Positions 55,558 to 62,666 of a DNA stretch of 64,000 bases are shown one piece after another (within the stretch, counting starts at the first letter, position 1; each line of letters opens with the position of its first letter). The stretch comes from Sphingopyxis sp. GW247-27LB (GTDB lineage Bacteria; Pseudomonadota; Alphaproteobacteria; Sphingomonadales; Sphingomonadaceae): contig NZ_NIWD01000013.1 in the NCBI RefSeq assembly GCF_002277025.1, positions 167,459 through 231,458 on the forward strand, read 5' to 3'. The translations under genes and the position numbers were made by a program. A model generated the notes under the pieces. That model saw only the letters and a program-made list of their open reading frames with translations, made no database searches and was not told the DNA's origin.

Positions 55558-57270
55558 TCAGTCGTTGGCTTCGGGTGGCTGCGGCGGGCCGGGCGGCTGC
55601 GGGGTCTCGACGCGCATCGCCGTGCCGTCGGGGCCGTGCATGTCGACCACCGCCACGCCGTCGCGGCCGACGCTGACCGACGAGGCGCGCCGCGCGCTGC
55701 TCACCGCGTGCGACACGACCCTGGGGATGTCGATCCCGCTGGTCGCGCGAAGCTCGATCGCGTCGTCGGGGTTCGACACGCGGACGCCCGATTTGCGCAT
55801 GTCGCGGACGAAGGCGCCGGTGACGCCGACCGCGCGCATTCCGCTGAGATCGTCGATGGTGAGGCGCGGGAAATAGGATTTCATCTCGCGGGCGTAGCCG
55901 GTGTCGATCCCCAGCGCCGAGGCGCCGATCAGATCGTCCATGTCGGCGTTCGGGAACAGCGCGCGCATCCGGTTCAGATAGGCGGGGCTGGCGCCGGTCG
56001 CCTTGGCGGCGATGACGTCTTCGGGGTCGAGGCCGCCCTGGTCGCCGCGCATTCCGCGCACATCTTCGGGGGTTATGCCCATCGCTTTCATGCTGACGAG
56101 CTGGTCGACCGGCAGCTTGGCGTGGGCGGGAGCGGGCTCCTCGTCCCCTTGTGCGGCTGCGGCCGCGGTCTTGGGCGTCGCGGCGGGGGTGACGGCGGCG
56201 ATCGCGTCGCCCTGTTCGCCGGCTGGCCGCGCGCCGGTGGCCGAGAAGGCGGCGAGCGGAACGGTGACGCCGGCGAGAAAGGCGAGGATCATCGCGAACC
56301 AGCTCGCGCTCGCCGGACCGCGTTTCGCACGCGCGTCGAGAACGCGGGTGATGCGGCGCTTGAGGCTGTTCTTGCCCGGCGCGACGCCGTGCGCGGCGAT
56401 CAGCGTCCCCTTGTTGTCGTGGCGCGCCGCGCCGACGAGCAGGGTCGCATAGTCGGGGCCGTCGATGTCGGCGAGCAGCACCGCGTCGTCGGCGGCTTCC
56501 TCGCGGAGCTGATGGCTCTCGCGCGCCAGCATCCAGACGAGCGGGTTGAACCAGAACATCGCGCAGGCGAGCCGCGCGGCGAGCAGCTTCGCCCAGTCGA
56601 GCCGCGCGACGTGCGCGAGTTCGTGCGCGATGATCGCCTCGGCCTCGCCGACCGCCTCGACCGCCTTGGGGCTGAGGACGATCGTCGGGCGCAGCACGCC
56701 CCAGCTGATCGGCGAGCGCAGCTCCTCGCTGACGAGGAGCGCGGTGCCGTGCTTGAAGCCCATGCGCCGCTGCGCCTCGGCGAGCGCCGACAGCCACGAG
56801 GGCTGGACGAGCACGTCGGCACGGCCGCGCATCGCGAACAGCCGCACCACCGCGACCAGCATCGTCGCGAAGAGCAGGGCGAGCGGCAGCGCGTAGACCC
56901 AGAGCGCGAGATCGGAGAGCGAGGGCAAAGAGGCGAGCAGCGACGCCGATGCCGGGGCGGCGGAATCCGCCGCGGCCGGGGCTGGAGCCGCGGCGGAAGC
57001 GAGGTCGGCGGCGACCGGGGCCGCGGTCGCTTGGATGCTCGCCGCCGCGGGGGCGGCATCGGCGAACCAGGCGGCGGGCAGCGGCGCCCATATCGGGAGC
57101 AGCAGGGTCGCGACCGGGAAGGCGAGCAGGGCGGCGAGGCCGACATGCGCGATCAGCGAGCGCTCGGCGGCCGAGCGGACACGCGCGAGACGGAGGAGGA
57201 AGAGGGTGAGGCCGGCGATCAGCGCCGATTTCCAGGCGAGACCGATGAGCATGGTTGCGGTGATCATCAT
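55558..57270 (-). CDS. blaR1: BlaR1/MecR1-like M56 antirepressor metallopeptidase with C-terminal repeats
   Basis: A 570-residue membrane peptidase. N-terminal helices (about 5-25, 38-62 and 118-145) precede the M56 zinc domain with HELAH at 216-220, and another helix is at about 325-345. In place of a penicillin-binding sensor the C-terminal part holds about five degenerate repeats of about 28 residues (for example VSMKAMGITPEDVRGMR, IGASALGIDTGYAREMK). It ends in a Pro-rich tail. It should cleave the BlaI-type repressor upon a signal. The ATG overlaps the blaI stop by 4 bases. The missing beta-lactam domain argues for another ligand. Confidence 0.9.
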   Translation of the reverse strand: MMITATMLIGLAWKSALIAGLTLFLLRLARVRSAAERSLIAHVGLAALLAFPVATLLLPIWAPLPAAWFADAAPAAASIQATAAPVAADLASAAAPAPAAADSAAPASASLLASLPSLSDLALWVYALPLALLFATMLVAVVRLFAMRGRADVLVQPSWLSALAEAQRRMGFKHGTALLVSEELRSPISWGVLRPTIVLSPKAVEAVGEAEAIIAHELAHVARLDWAKLLAARLACAMFWFNPLVWMLARESHQLREEAADDAVLLADIDGPDYATLLVGAARHDNKGTLIAAHGVAPGKNSLKRRITRVLDARAKRGPASASWFAMILAFLAGVTVPLAAFSATGARPAGEQGDAIAAVTPAATPKTAAAAAQGDEEPAPAHAKLPVDQLVSMKAMGITPEDVRGMRGDQGGLDPEDVIAAKATGASPAYLNRMRALFPNADMDDLIGASALGIDTGYAREMKSYFPRLTIDDLSGMRAVGVTGAFVRDMRKSGVRVSNPDDAIELRATSGIDIPRVVSHAVSSARRASSVSVGRDGVAVVDMHGPDGTAMRVETPQPPGPPQPPEAND

Positions 57271-57644
57271 TTCGTCCTCCCGTCGCGCGCCTCGGCGATC
57301 AGTTTTTCGAGTTCGTCGAGTTCGGACGCGCTCATGGCGTCCTGCATGCCGAGCAGCGCCGCCGCGGCGCTCGTCGGCGAGCCGTTGAAGAAGACGCGCA
57401 CGACCTGGCTCAGCGCCGACTTGCTCGCCGCCTTGCCTTCGACGCTGGGAGCGTAGAGGAAGCCGCGGTCGGACTGTTCGCGGGCGACGAAGCCCTTGCC
57501 CTCGAGCCGCTTCAGCATCGCGCGGATCGCCGAGCCCGACAGCGCGTCGCTGAGCGATGCGGCGATCTCGGGCACCGTCGAGGCGCCGTTCTCATAGAGG
57601 ATATCGACGATTTCGCGTTCCCGCGGCGGTAAACTGGACAACAT
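57267..57644 (-). CDS. blaI: BlaI/MecI/CopY-family transcriptional repressor
   Basis: A 125-residue winged-helix repressor. PREREIVDILYENGASTVPEIAASL opens the HTH, GSAIRAMLKRLEGKGFVAREQSDRGFLYAP is the recognition helix and wing, and the C-terminal dimer helix follows. ATG 57644 lies eight bases after AAGG; GTG 57653 is less likely. The stop overlaps blaR1. Two copies of GCTACATTTGTAGC directly upstream match the TACA-TGTA core of BlaI operators, so it represses its own four-gene unit until BlaR1 cleaves it. Confidence 0.93.
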   Translation of the reverse strand: MLSSLPPREREIVDILYENGASTVPEIAASLSDALSGSAIRAMLKRLEGKGFVAREQSDRGFLYAPSVEGKAASKSALSQVVRVFFNGSPTSAAAALLGMQDAMSASELDELEKLIAEARDGRTK

Positions 57645-57660
57645 GCGAATCACCTTTCGC

Positions 57661-57691
57661 GCTACATTTGTAGCTTAGCTACATTTGTAGC
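57661..57691. promoter_or_regulatory. Two tandem BlaI operators
   Basis: GCTACATTTGTAGC occurs at 57661-57674 and again at 57678-57691, identical and 17 bp apart. Each is an inverted repeat GCTACA-TT-TGTAGC with the TACA/TGTA core of BlaI/MecI sites. They lie 17 bases upstream of the blaI start codon. Confidence 0.88.
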
Positions 57692-57737
57692 GCATGGATG
57701 GCAAGCGATTTATTTGGGTAATACAGGTGGCGCGTGG

Positions 57738-57879
57738 TCCTCCCCCTTGGGGGAGGGGGACCACCCGCAGGGTGGTGGAGGGGCAGGCGCGTCTGTGGCG
57801 CCCCCTGTCTTGAGCGAAGTGTAGACCGCCCGTGCCCCTCCACCACCTTCGGTGGTCCCCCTCCCCGTGCCGGGGAGGA
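57738..57879. repeat. Palindromic repeat family R2, copy A
   Basis: A 142-bp element with ends TCCTCCCCC and GGGGAGGA. The inner arms GGGGGACCACC / GGTGGTCCCCC and GGTGGAGGGGC / GCCCCTCCACC pair in turn. It is related to 62511-62645 in the GTA-like cluster. It lies between the BlaI operators and the end of the GNAT gene, where no gene is seen. Confidence 0.8.
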
Positions 57880-57889
57880 TCGCTGCGCT

Positions 57890-58357
57890 TCAGCCGGCGG
57901 CGTAGCGCCAGCGGATCAGCGGGCCGTCCTCTTCGTCGATGCGCTCGCCCACCGGCACGAAGCCCGCGCGTTCGAGGACGCGCTGCGACGCGCGGTTGGC
58001 GGTCGCGGTCTCGGCGGTGAGCGCATCGACATCGTCGCGGCTGTCGGCCCAGGCCGCGATCGCGCGGAGCGCCGCCTGCATATGGCCGCGGCCCTGGCGG
58101 CCCGGCGCGATGCCGTAGCCGAGGTCGACCTCGCCGTTCGCAGGCGGGCGGGTGATCGAACAGAGCCCGACGAGCTCGCCGTCGTGGACGATCAGCCAGG
58201 AGGCGGGCGTGAAATGCGCGCGCACCCGTGCCGCGACATCGGCGAGCATCGCGAGCACCGCAGGCGGCGCGATCGGCGGATCGAGCCAGAGGAGCGCGCG
58301 CGGCGCCGCGCCGCGCAGCAGGGCGGCGTAATCGTCTTCGGTGGTTTCCAATATCAT
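57890..58357 (-). CDS. GNAT-family N-acetyltransferase
   Basis: A 155-residue GCN5-related acetyltransferase. The acetyl-CoA pyrophosphate loop is GIAPGRQGRGHMQAAL at about 87-102, and TATANRASQRVLERAGFVPVGER is the RimJ/RimL-like C-terminal signature. The N-terminus MILETTEDDYAALL is chosen at ATG 58357; no strong Shine-Dalgarno is seen, and the open frame extends upstream through non-homologous sequence. The substrate is unknown. It is divergent from the phage-like cluster. Confidence 0.85.
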   Translation of the reverse strand: MILETTEDDYAALLRGAAPRALLWLDPPIAPPAVLAMLADVAARVRAHFTPASWLIVHDGELVGLCSITRPPANGEVDLGYGIAPGRQGRGHMQAALRAIAAWADSRDDVDALTAETATANRASQRVLERAGFVPVGERIDEEDGPLIRWRYAAG

Positions 58358-58702
58358 GGGAGGCTTTCGAAATGCGGCAGCGCGCCAGGCGGCGCTGCAC
58401 AGGGTCATTCCGCGGGCGTCAGCACCCGGCCGCGCGCACGCACGGCCGCACCGGCCCGCGATTGCGGTCCAAGGCGAACGGGGTGAGCAAAGGCAATCTC
58501 CTGAAAAGCCGGGACGATCTGGCACGGCGGCGGCGGGTTGTAAAGCGCCGCGTCGCAGCGGTGTAAGTCGACAAATAACCATATAGGTTATTTTCTATTG
58601 ACATCGTCACGCTGATATGGCACAAGTGTCTCATCATGAAGAATTGCGAATCGGGCCGGCGCCTTGGGGCGTGCGGCCCGATTGTCTTTGGAGGGACGGG
58701 CG
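58358..58702. promoter_or_regulatory. Upstream region of the GTA-like cluster: AT-rich palindrome and leader stem-loop
   Basis: 345 bases without a credible gene. AAATAACC-ATATA-GGTTATTT (58573-58593) is a near-perfect 21-bp palindrome in a local AT-rich island. A TTGACA-like hexamer follows it. Just before the Shine-Dalgarno GGAGG (58690-58694), AATCGGGCC (58649-58657) pairs with GGCCCGATT (58675-58683) and encloses a smaller stem, which could form a leader hairpin of the terminase mRNA. Roles are inferred. Confidence 0.5.
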
Positions 58703-59176
58703 ATGGGGCGAGCGGCGAAAGGCGAAGGTGCAGGGCACGCGCGGCCCGGCAGTGGGCAGATGGACAGCTTCCTCGACGTACTGGCCGAAACCTCGAATGT
58801 GTCGGCTGCGGCGCGCGCGGCAGGGATCGCGGCCAATGCCATGTACCGCGAGCGGCGGCGCAATCCGGCCTTTGCCGCGCGGTGGCACGAGGCGCTGTGC
58901 GAGGGCTTTGCGCGGCTCGAGGCTGAGCTTCTGTCCGAGGCGTTGATCGCGCCGAGCGGCAATGTGAAGGAGGCGACGCTGAAGTCGCGGGCGCAGAAAT
59001 ACCGGCTCGGCCTGTCGCTGCTCGCCGCGCATCGCGCCGCGGTGCGCGGGACGGTGCCGGTGGCGCCCGGCGCGGGTGCCGCCGATGCGAAAGCACGGCT
59101 AGGCGCCAAGATCAGGGCGATGCAGACGCGGGTGCGGGCAGAGGCGGGATCGTCCGCCGAGGATAACGCGCCTTGA
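58703..59176 (+). CDS. GTA-like small terminase / HTH packaging protein
   Basis: A 157-residue protein in the position of the small terminase (gp1) of an RcGTA-like cluster. A helix-turn-helix-like segment, DVLAETSNVSAAARAAGIAANAMYRERRRNPAFAARW, lies at about 26-62. This is the insert-type HTH seen in terminase small subunits. A helical tail follows. ATG 58703 is eight bases after GGAGG. Its stop overlaps the TTG start of the large terminase. Function is inferred mainly from position. Confidence 0.72.
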   Translation: MGRAAKGEGAGHARPGSGQMDSFLDVLAETSNVSAAARAAGIAANAMYRERRRNPAFAARWHEALCEGFARLEAELLSEALIAPSGNVKEATLKSRAQKYRLGLSLLAAHRAAVRGTVPVAPGAGAADAKARLGAKIRAMQTRVRAEAGSSAEDNAP

Positions 59177-60483
59177 AGCGTGCGATCGATTGGGCCGAGG
59201 GGAGGTCCAAGGATTTCGAGGTCTGGTTCAAACGGCTGCGGAGGGCGAAGGCCGAAGCGCTGTTGACCGACTGGAACTGGTGGCGGCGTGACGACCAATG
59301 TCCGCCGGCGGGAGACTGGCGCGTGTGGCTGCTCCTCGCGGGGCGCGGGTTCGGCAAGACGCGGACAGGGGCAGAGTGGGTGCGCGCCTTTGCCGAGACG
59401 ACGCCGGGCGCGCGAATCGCGCTGGTCGCAGCGACGCTGCACGAGGCACGGCAGGTGATGGTCGAGGGCGAAAGCGGGTTGCTGGCGATCGCGCCGGCGG
59501 CGATGCGGCCCGATTATGAAAGCAGCCTGCGGCGGCTGACCTGGCCCAATGGCGCGGTCGCGACGCTCTATTCGGCCGCCGAGCCCGAGAGCCTCCGCGG
59601 GCCGGAGCATGGCGCGGCGTGGTGCGACGAGATCGCCAAATGGCCGGCGGGCGAGGCGGCGTGGGACAATCTGATGCTGACGATGCGGATCGGCGACGCG
59701 CCGCGGACCATCGCTACGACGACCCCGCGCGGCGTGCCGCTGGTGCGGCGGCTGATGACGGAAGATGGAGTGAAGGCGACAGGCGGCGGAACCGAAGCCA
59801 ACCGCCATAATCTGTCGGGGTCGTGGCTGGCGGCGATGAAGCGCATCCATGGCGGCACGCGGTTGGGGCGGCAGGAGCTCGAGGGCGAATTGCTCGAGGA
59901 TGTCGAGGGCGCGCTGTGGACGCGGGGGCTGGTCGAGCGGTGCCGGGTCGATGCGGCGAGCGTCGGCAAGCCGGTGCGCGTGGTGATCGGCGTCGATCCG
60001 CCCGCGACGAGCACGGGCGATGCGTGCGGGATCGTCGTCGCGGCGCTGCTGCGCGACGGGCGGCTCGCGGTGGTCGAGGATGCCAGCGTCGAGAATCCGC
60101 CGCCGCATATCTGGGCGCAGGCGGTTGCCGCGGCGGCGGCGCGCTGGGGCGCCGACCGGGTGGTCGCCGAGAGCAATATGGGCGGCGAGATGGTCGAGGG
60201 CACGCTGCGCCAGGCCGATCTCGCCCTGCCGGTGGTGCCGGTGCATGCGAGCGTCGGCAAGGCGCGGCGGGCGGAGCCGGTCGCGCTAGCTTATGAGCGC
60301 GGGCAGGTGGTGCACGCGGGCGCGTTCGCCGAGCTGGAGGATCAGCTTTGCGGGTTCCAGGTGGGCGGCGGCTACGCCGGGCCGGGGCGCTCGCCCGATC
60401 GCGGCGACGCGTGCGTGTGGGCGTTGGCGGTGTTGCTGGAGGGGCTGCGGACGGGGAGAGAGCCGGGGGTGCGGCGGGTTTAG
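59173..60483 (+). CDS. GTA-like large terminase (packaging ATPase-nuclease)
   Basis: A 436-residue terminase large subunit. The Walker A-like motif is LLLAGRGFGKTRTGAEW near 53-69. Walker B is GAAWCDEIAKW near 146-156, with coupling motif IATTTPRG. The RNase H-like nuclease has VIGVDPPATSTGDACGI, VAESNMGGEMV and PDRGDACVWAL. It packages DNA into heads. The start is TTG 59173, overlapping the previous stop. In RcGTA the homologue (gp2) packages random host DNA. Nothing in the window (no integrase, repressor or lysis gene) suggests an active prophage. Confidence 0.9.
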   Translation: MKRAIDWAEGRSKDFEVWFKRLRRAKAEALLTDWNWWRRDDQCPPAGDWRVWLLLAGRGFGKTRTGAEWVRAFAETTPGARIALVAATLHEARQVMVEGESGLLAIAPAAMRPDYESSLRRLTWPNGAVATLYSAAEPESLRGPEHGAAWCDEIAKWPAGEAAWDNLMLTMRIGDAPRTIATTTPRGVPLVRRLMTEDGVKATGGGTEANRHNLSGSWLAAMKRIHGGTRLGRQELEGELLEDVEGALWTRGLVERCRVDAASVGKPVRVVIGVDPPATSTGDACGIVVAALLRDGRLAVVEDASVENPPPHIWAQAVAAAAARWGADRVVAESNMGGEMVEGTLRQADLALPVVPVHASVGKARRAEPVALAYERGQVVHAGAFAELEDQLCGFQVGGGYAGPGRSPDRGDACVWALAVLLEGLRTGREPGVRRV

Positions 60484-60493
60484 GCCGATCCTT

Positions 60494-60569
60494 CGTCGTC
60501 CCGGACTTGATCCGGGATCCGCCTTTTCCTCGAAGACAGGCGGGCCCCGGGTCAAGCCCGGGGTGACGG
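60494..60569. repeat. Palindromic element (CGTCCCGGACTTGATCC type)
   Basis: CGTCCCGGACTTGATCCGGG near the left end pairs imperfectly with CCCGGGTCAAGCCCGGGGTG near the right end. It fills the spacer between the terminase and portal genes. Elements with this sequence are common between genes in alphaproteobacteria. Confidence 0.75.
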
Positions 60570-60613
60570 ATGGTGGATGCGCGAGGGCGCCAGCGTAAAG
60601 ACAGGAGAACATC

Positions 60614-61720
60614 ATGAACTGGTTTGGCCGCAAGGCCGCGCAGGTGCCTGCGCGGCCCGCCTTGTCGCGCGTGTACGGAAGCTGGAGCGCGCCCGCGCCG
60701 CTGTCGTGGGAGGCGCAGGTGCGCGAGGGGTATCTGGGCAATGCGATCGTCCAGCGCAGCGTTCGGCTGGTCGCCGAGGCGGCGGGTAGCGCACCGGTGG
60801 CGGCGAGCGACCCGGCGCTGCTGGCGCTGGTGTCGGCGCCATCGGGCGGGCAGGGGCTGGTCGAGACATTGGCGTCGCAGCTGCTGCTTCACGGCAACGG
60901 CTATGTGCAGATATTGACCGACGGGGCGGGAGCGCCGGCGGAGCTGTTCGCGCTGCGGCCCGAGCGGGTGACGGTCGAGGCCGACGCGCGCGGCTGGCCG
61001 GTCGCCTATCGCTATAAGGCCGGCGGATCGGCGGCGGTGCTGCCCGCCGAGGATGGCGCGGGTCGGCCCGCGGTAGTGCAGGTGAAGGCGCTGCACCCGC
61101 TCGACGACCATTATGGCGCGGGATGCCTCGGCGCCGCGGCGGGCGCGATCGCGGCGCATAATGCGGCGGCGGCGTGGAACCGGGCGCTGCTCGACAATGG
61201 CGCGCGGCCGTCGGGGGCGCTCGTCCACGATCCGGGCGACAAGGGGATGCCGCTGTCGGCCGAGCAGGTCGACCGGCTGCGCGAGGAGCTGAGCGAAAGT
61301 TTCTCAGGGGGAGCGAACGCGGGGCGGCCGCTGCTGCTCGAGGGCGGATTGACGTGGCAGTCGCTGTCGCTGTCGCCCGCCGACATGGATTTCCTCGAGC
61401 TCAAGCATAGCGCGGCGCGCGAGATTGCCATGGCGTTCGGGGTGCCACCGATGCTGCTCGGGCTGCCGGGGGATGCGACCTACGCCAATTATCGCGAGGC
61501 CAATCGCGCGCTGTGGCGGCTGACCGTGCTGCCGCTGTGCGCGAAGATTCTGGGCGCGCTGGCGCAGGGGCTGTCGGGATGGTTCGCGGGCGCCGAGCTG
61601 CGGGTCGATCTCGACCGGGTGCCGGCGCTCGCCGAGGACCGGATGGCGCTGTGGCGCGAGGTGTCGGCGGCGGACTGGCTGACGGCCGACGAGAAGAAGG
61701 CGCTGCTGGGGGTGGAATAG
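60614..61720 (+). CDS. Phage/GTA portal protein (HK97 type)
   Basis: A 368-residue portal protein forming the head-tail vertex ring through which DNA passes. Features are NAIVQRSVRLVAEAAGSAPV, LLLHGNGYVQIL, the ALHPLDDHYGAG segment, AAWNRALLDNGARPSGAL and MDFLELKHSAAREIAMAFGVPPMLLGLPGDATYANYREANRA, the best conserved block of the family. AGGAG lies seven bases before ATG 60614. It corresponds to gp3 of RcGTA by sequence type and order. Confidence 0.9.
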   Translation: MNWFGRKAAQVPARPALSRVYGSWSAPAPLSWEAQVREGYLGNAIVQRSVRLVAEAAGSAPVAASDPALLALVSAPSGGQGLVETLASQLLLHGNGYVQILTDGAGAPAELFALRPERVTVEADARGWPVAYRYKAGGSAAVLPAEDGAGRPAVVQVKALHPLDDHYGAGCLGAAAGAIAAHNAAAAWNRALLDNGARPSGALVHDPGDKGMPLSAEQVDRLREELSESFSGGANAGRPLLLEGGLTWQSLSLSPADMDFLELKHSAAREIAMAFGVPPMLLGLPGDATYANYREANRALWRLTVLPLCAKILGALAQGLSGWFAGAELRVDLDRVPALAEDRMALWREVSAADWLTADEKKALLGVE

Positions 61721-61741
61721 CCCGCGCGAAAGGAACGGAAC

Positions 61742-62068
61742 ATGGACGAGGAAGAGGCGCTGGCGCGGTTGGTCGCGCTGGCGGGAACGAGTGCGGCCGG
61801 AGCGTCCGGGGCGCCCGACGCGGCATTGCTGCGCGCGGTGGTCGAGGAGGCGAGCGAGCTGGGCGCGCGGCGGGCGCTGGCGCGGCTGGGGCTCGCCGAC
61901 GAGGCGGCGCGCGGCGACATCGGGGATTTGCGGCAGCTTCTGGGTGCGTGGCGCGATGCGAAGAAAAGCGCGTGGAAGGCGGCGGTCGACTGGGCGGTGC
62001 GCGGGATGCTCGCGCTGCTGGTGGTCGGACTGGCGGTGAAGCTGGGGCTGCCGGGGTTGTTGAAGTGA
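61742..62068 (+). CDS. Small membrane protein of the GTA-like cluster (DUF6127-like)
   Basis: A 108-residue protein with an N-terminal helical region (EEALARLVALAG, VVEEASELGARRALARLGL) and one C-terminal membrane helix, MLALLVVGLAVKLGLPGLL. It holds the position of RcGTA gp3.5 between portal and prohead protease. The DUF6127 name is from memory and uncertain. AAGGA precedes ATG 61742. Its TGA stop overlaps the GTG of the next gene, showing coupling. Confidence 0.75.
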   Translation: MDEEEALARLVALAGTSAAGASGAPDAALLRAVVEEASELGARRALARLGLADEAARGDIGDLRQLLGAWRDAKKSAWKAAVDWAVRGMLALLVVGLAVKLGLPGLLK

Positions 62069-62559
62069 AGGGTCGGGCGAGGCCGCTTGCCCACCCCCCG
62101 GCCCCCTCCCGCCTGCGGGAGGGGGAGATGCGGTTCGCGGGCTATGCGGCGGTGTTCGACCGGTTGGACCGGGGCGGGGATGTCGTGCGGCATGGGGCGT
62201 TCGCGGCGAGCCTGCGCGAAGGGCGCGGGGTGCCGCTGTTGTGGCAGCATCGGCCCGGCGCGGTCGTGGGGGTGATCGAGGCTTTGGCGGAGGATGCGCG
62301 CGGGCTGCGCGTCGTGGCGCGGGTGACGCATCCGACCGCGGCGGGGCTCGTCGCGCGCGGGGCACTGACGGGATTGTCGTTCGGATACCGGGTGCGCGCG
62401 GCGCGCGGCATCCGGCCGCGCGAGCTGCTGGCGCTCGACCTCGCCGAGGTGAGCCTGGTCGCGCAGCCGATGCAGCCGGCGGCGCGGGTGATTGCGGTGG
62501 AAAGCGGACCGATCCTCCCTGCGCCGAAGGCGTGGGGAGGTGGCAGCCCGCAGGGCTGA
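62065..62559 (+). CDS. HK97-family prohead protease (GTA-like) with repeat-derived ends
   Basis: A 164-residue serine protease that matures the capsid. The core is MRFAGYAAVFDRLDRGGDVVRHGAF, with catalytic His in LLWQHRPG and Ser in GLSFGYRVRA. The conserved core starts at ATG 62128, but GGGGGAG abuts that codon with no spacer. GTG 62065 overlaps the previous stop, so coupled initiation at GTG is preferred. The first about 20 codons run through a palindrome (62102-62125), and the last about 16 codons lie in repeat R2 (62511-62645). Both ends therefore look repeat-derived. It corresponds to RcGTA gp4. Confidence 0.85.
   Translation: MKGRARPLAHPPAPSRLREGEMRFAGYAAVFDRLDRGGDVVRHGAFAASLREGRGVPLLWQHRPGAVVGVIEALAEDARGLRVVARVTHPTAAGLVARGALTGLSFGYRVRAARGIRPRELLALDLAEVSLVAQPMQPAARVIAVESGPILPAPKAWGGGSPQG
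62102..62125. repeat. Palindrome CCCCCTCCCGC-ct-GCGGGAGGGGG in the protease 5' end
   Basis: A perfect 11-bp stem with a 2-base loop lies within the N-terminal codons of the prohead protease gene. The same type occurs at 13498-13519. In the protein it encodes Pro/Ser/Arg/Glu-rich residues before the conserved core. Confidence 0.75.
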
Positions 62560-62645
62560 CGGAGGGGCTATGGCGCGACGTCGCCGCCCCTCCACCACCG
62601 CTTCGCGGCGGTCCCCCTCCCCATGGCTACGCCACAGGGAGGATC
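62511..62645. repeat. Palindromic repeat family R2, copy B
   Basis: A 135-bp element with perfect 11-bp ends GATCCTCCCTG / CAGGGAGGATC and inner arms GGAGGGGC / GCCCCTCC. It is related to 57738-57879. It starts inside the protease gene, supplies its last codons and stop, and ends six bases before the Shine-Dalgarno AAGGAG of the capsid gene. Confidence 0.85.
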
Positions 62646-62666
62646 TTTTTGGAAGGAGTGACAAGC

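Noticed and set aside
58419..59096. Minus-strand open frame starting in or near the AT-rich palindrome (MSIENNLYGY...)
   Set aside because: After the palindrome it turns into Arg-rich shadow sequence and overlaps the small terminase gene; no regulator motif.
62241..62666. Upstream extension of the capsid gene's open frame
   Set aside because: It runs through the R2 repeat and the protease gene in another frame; AAGGAG before ATG 62667 marks the real start.
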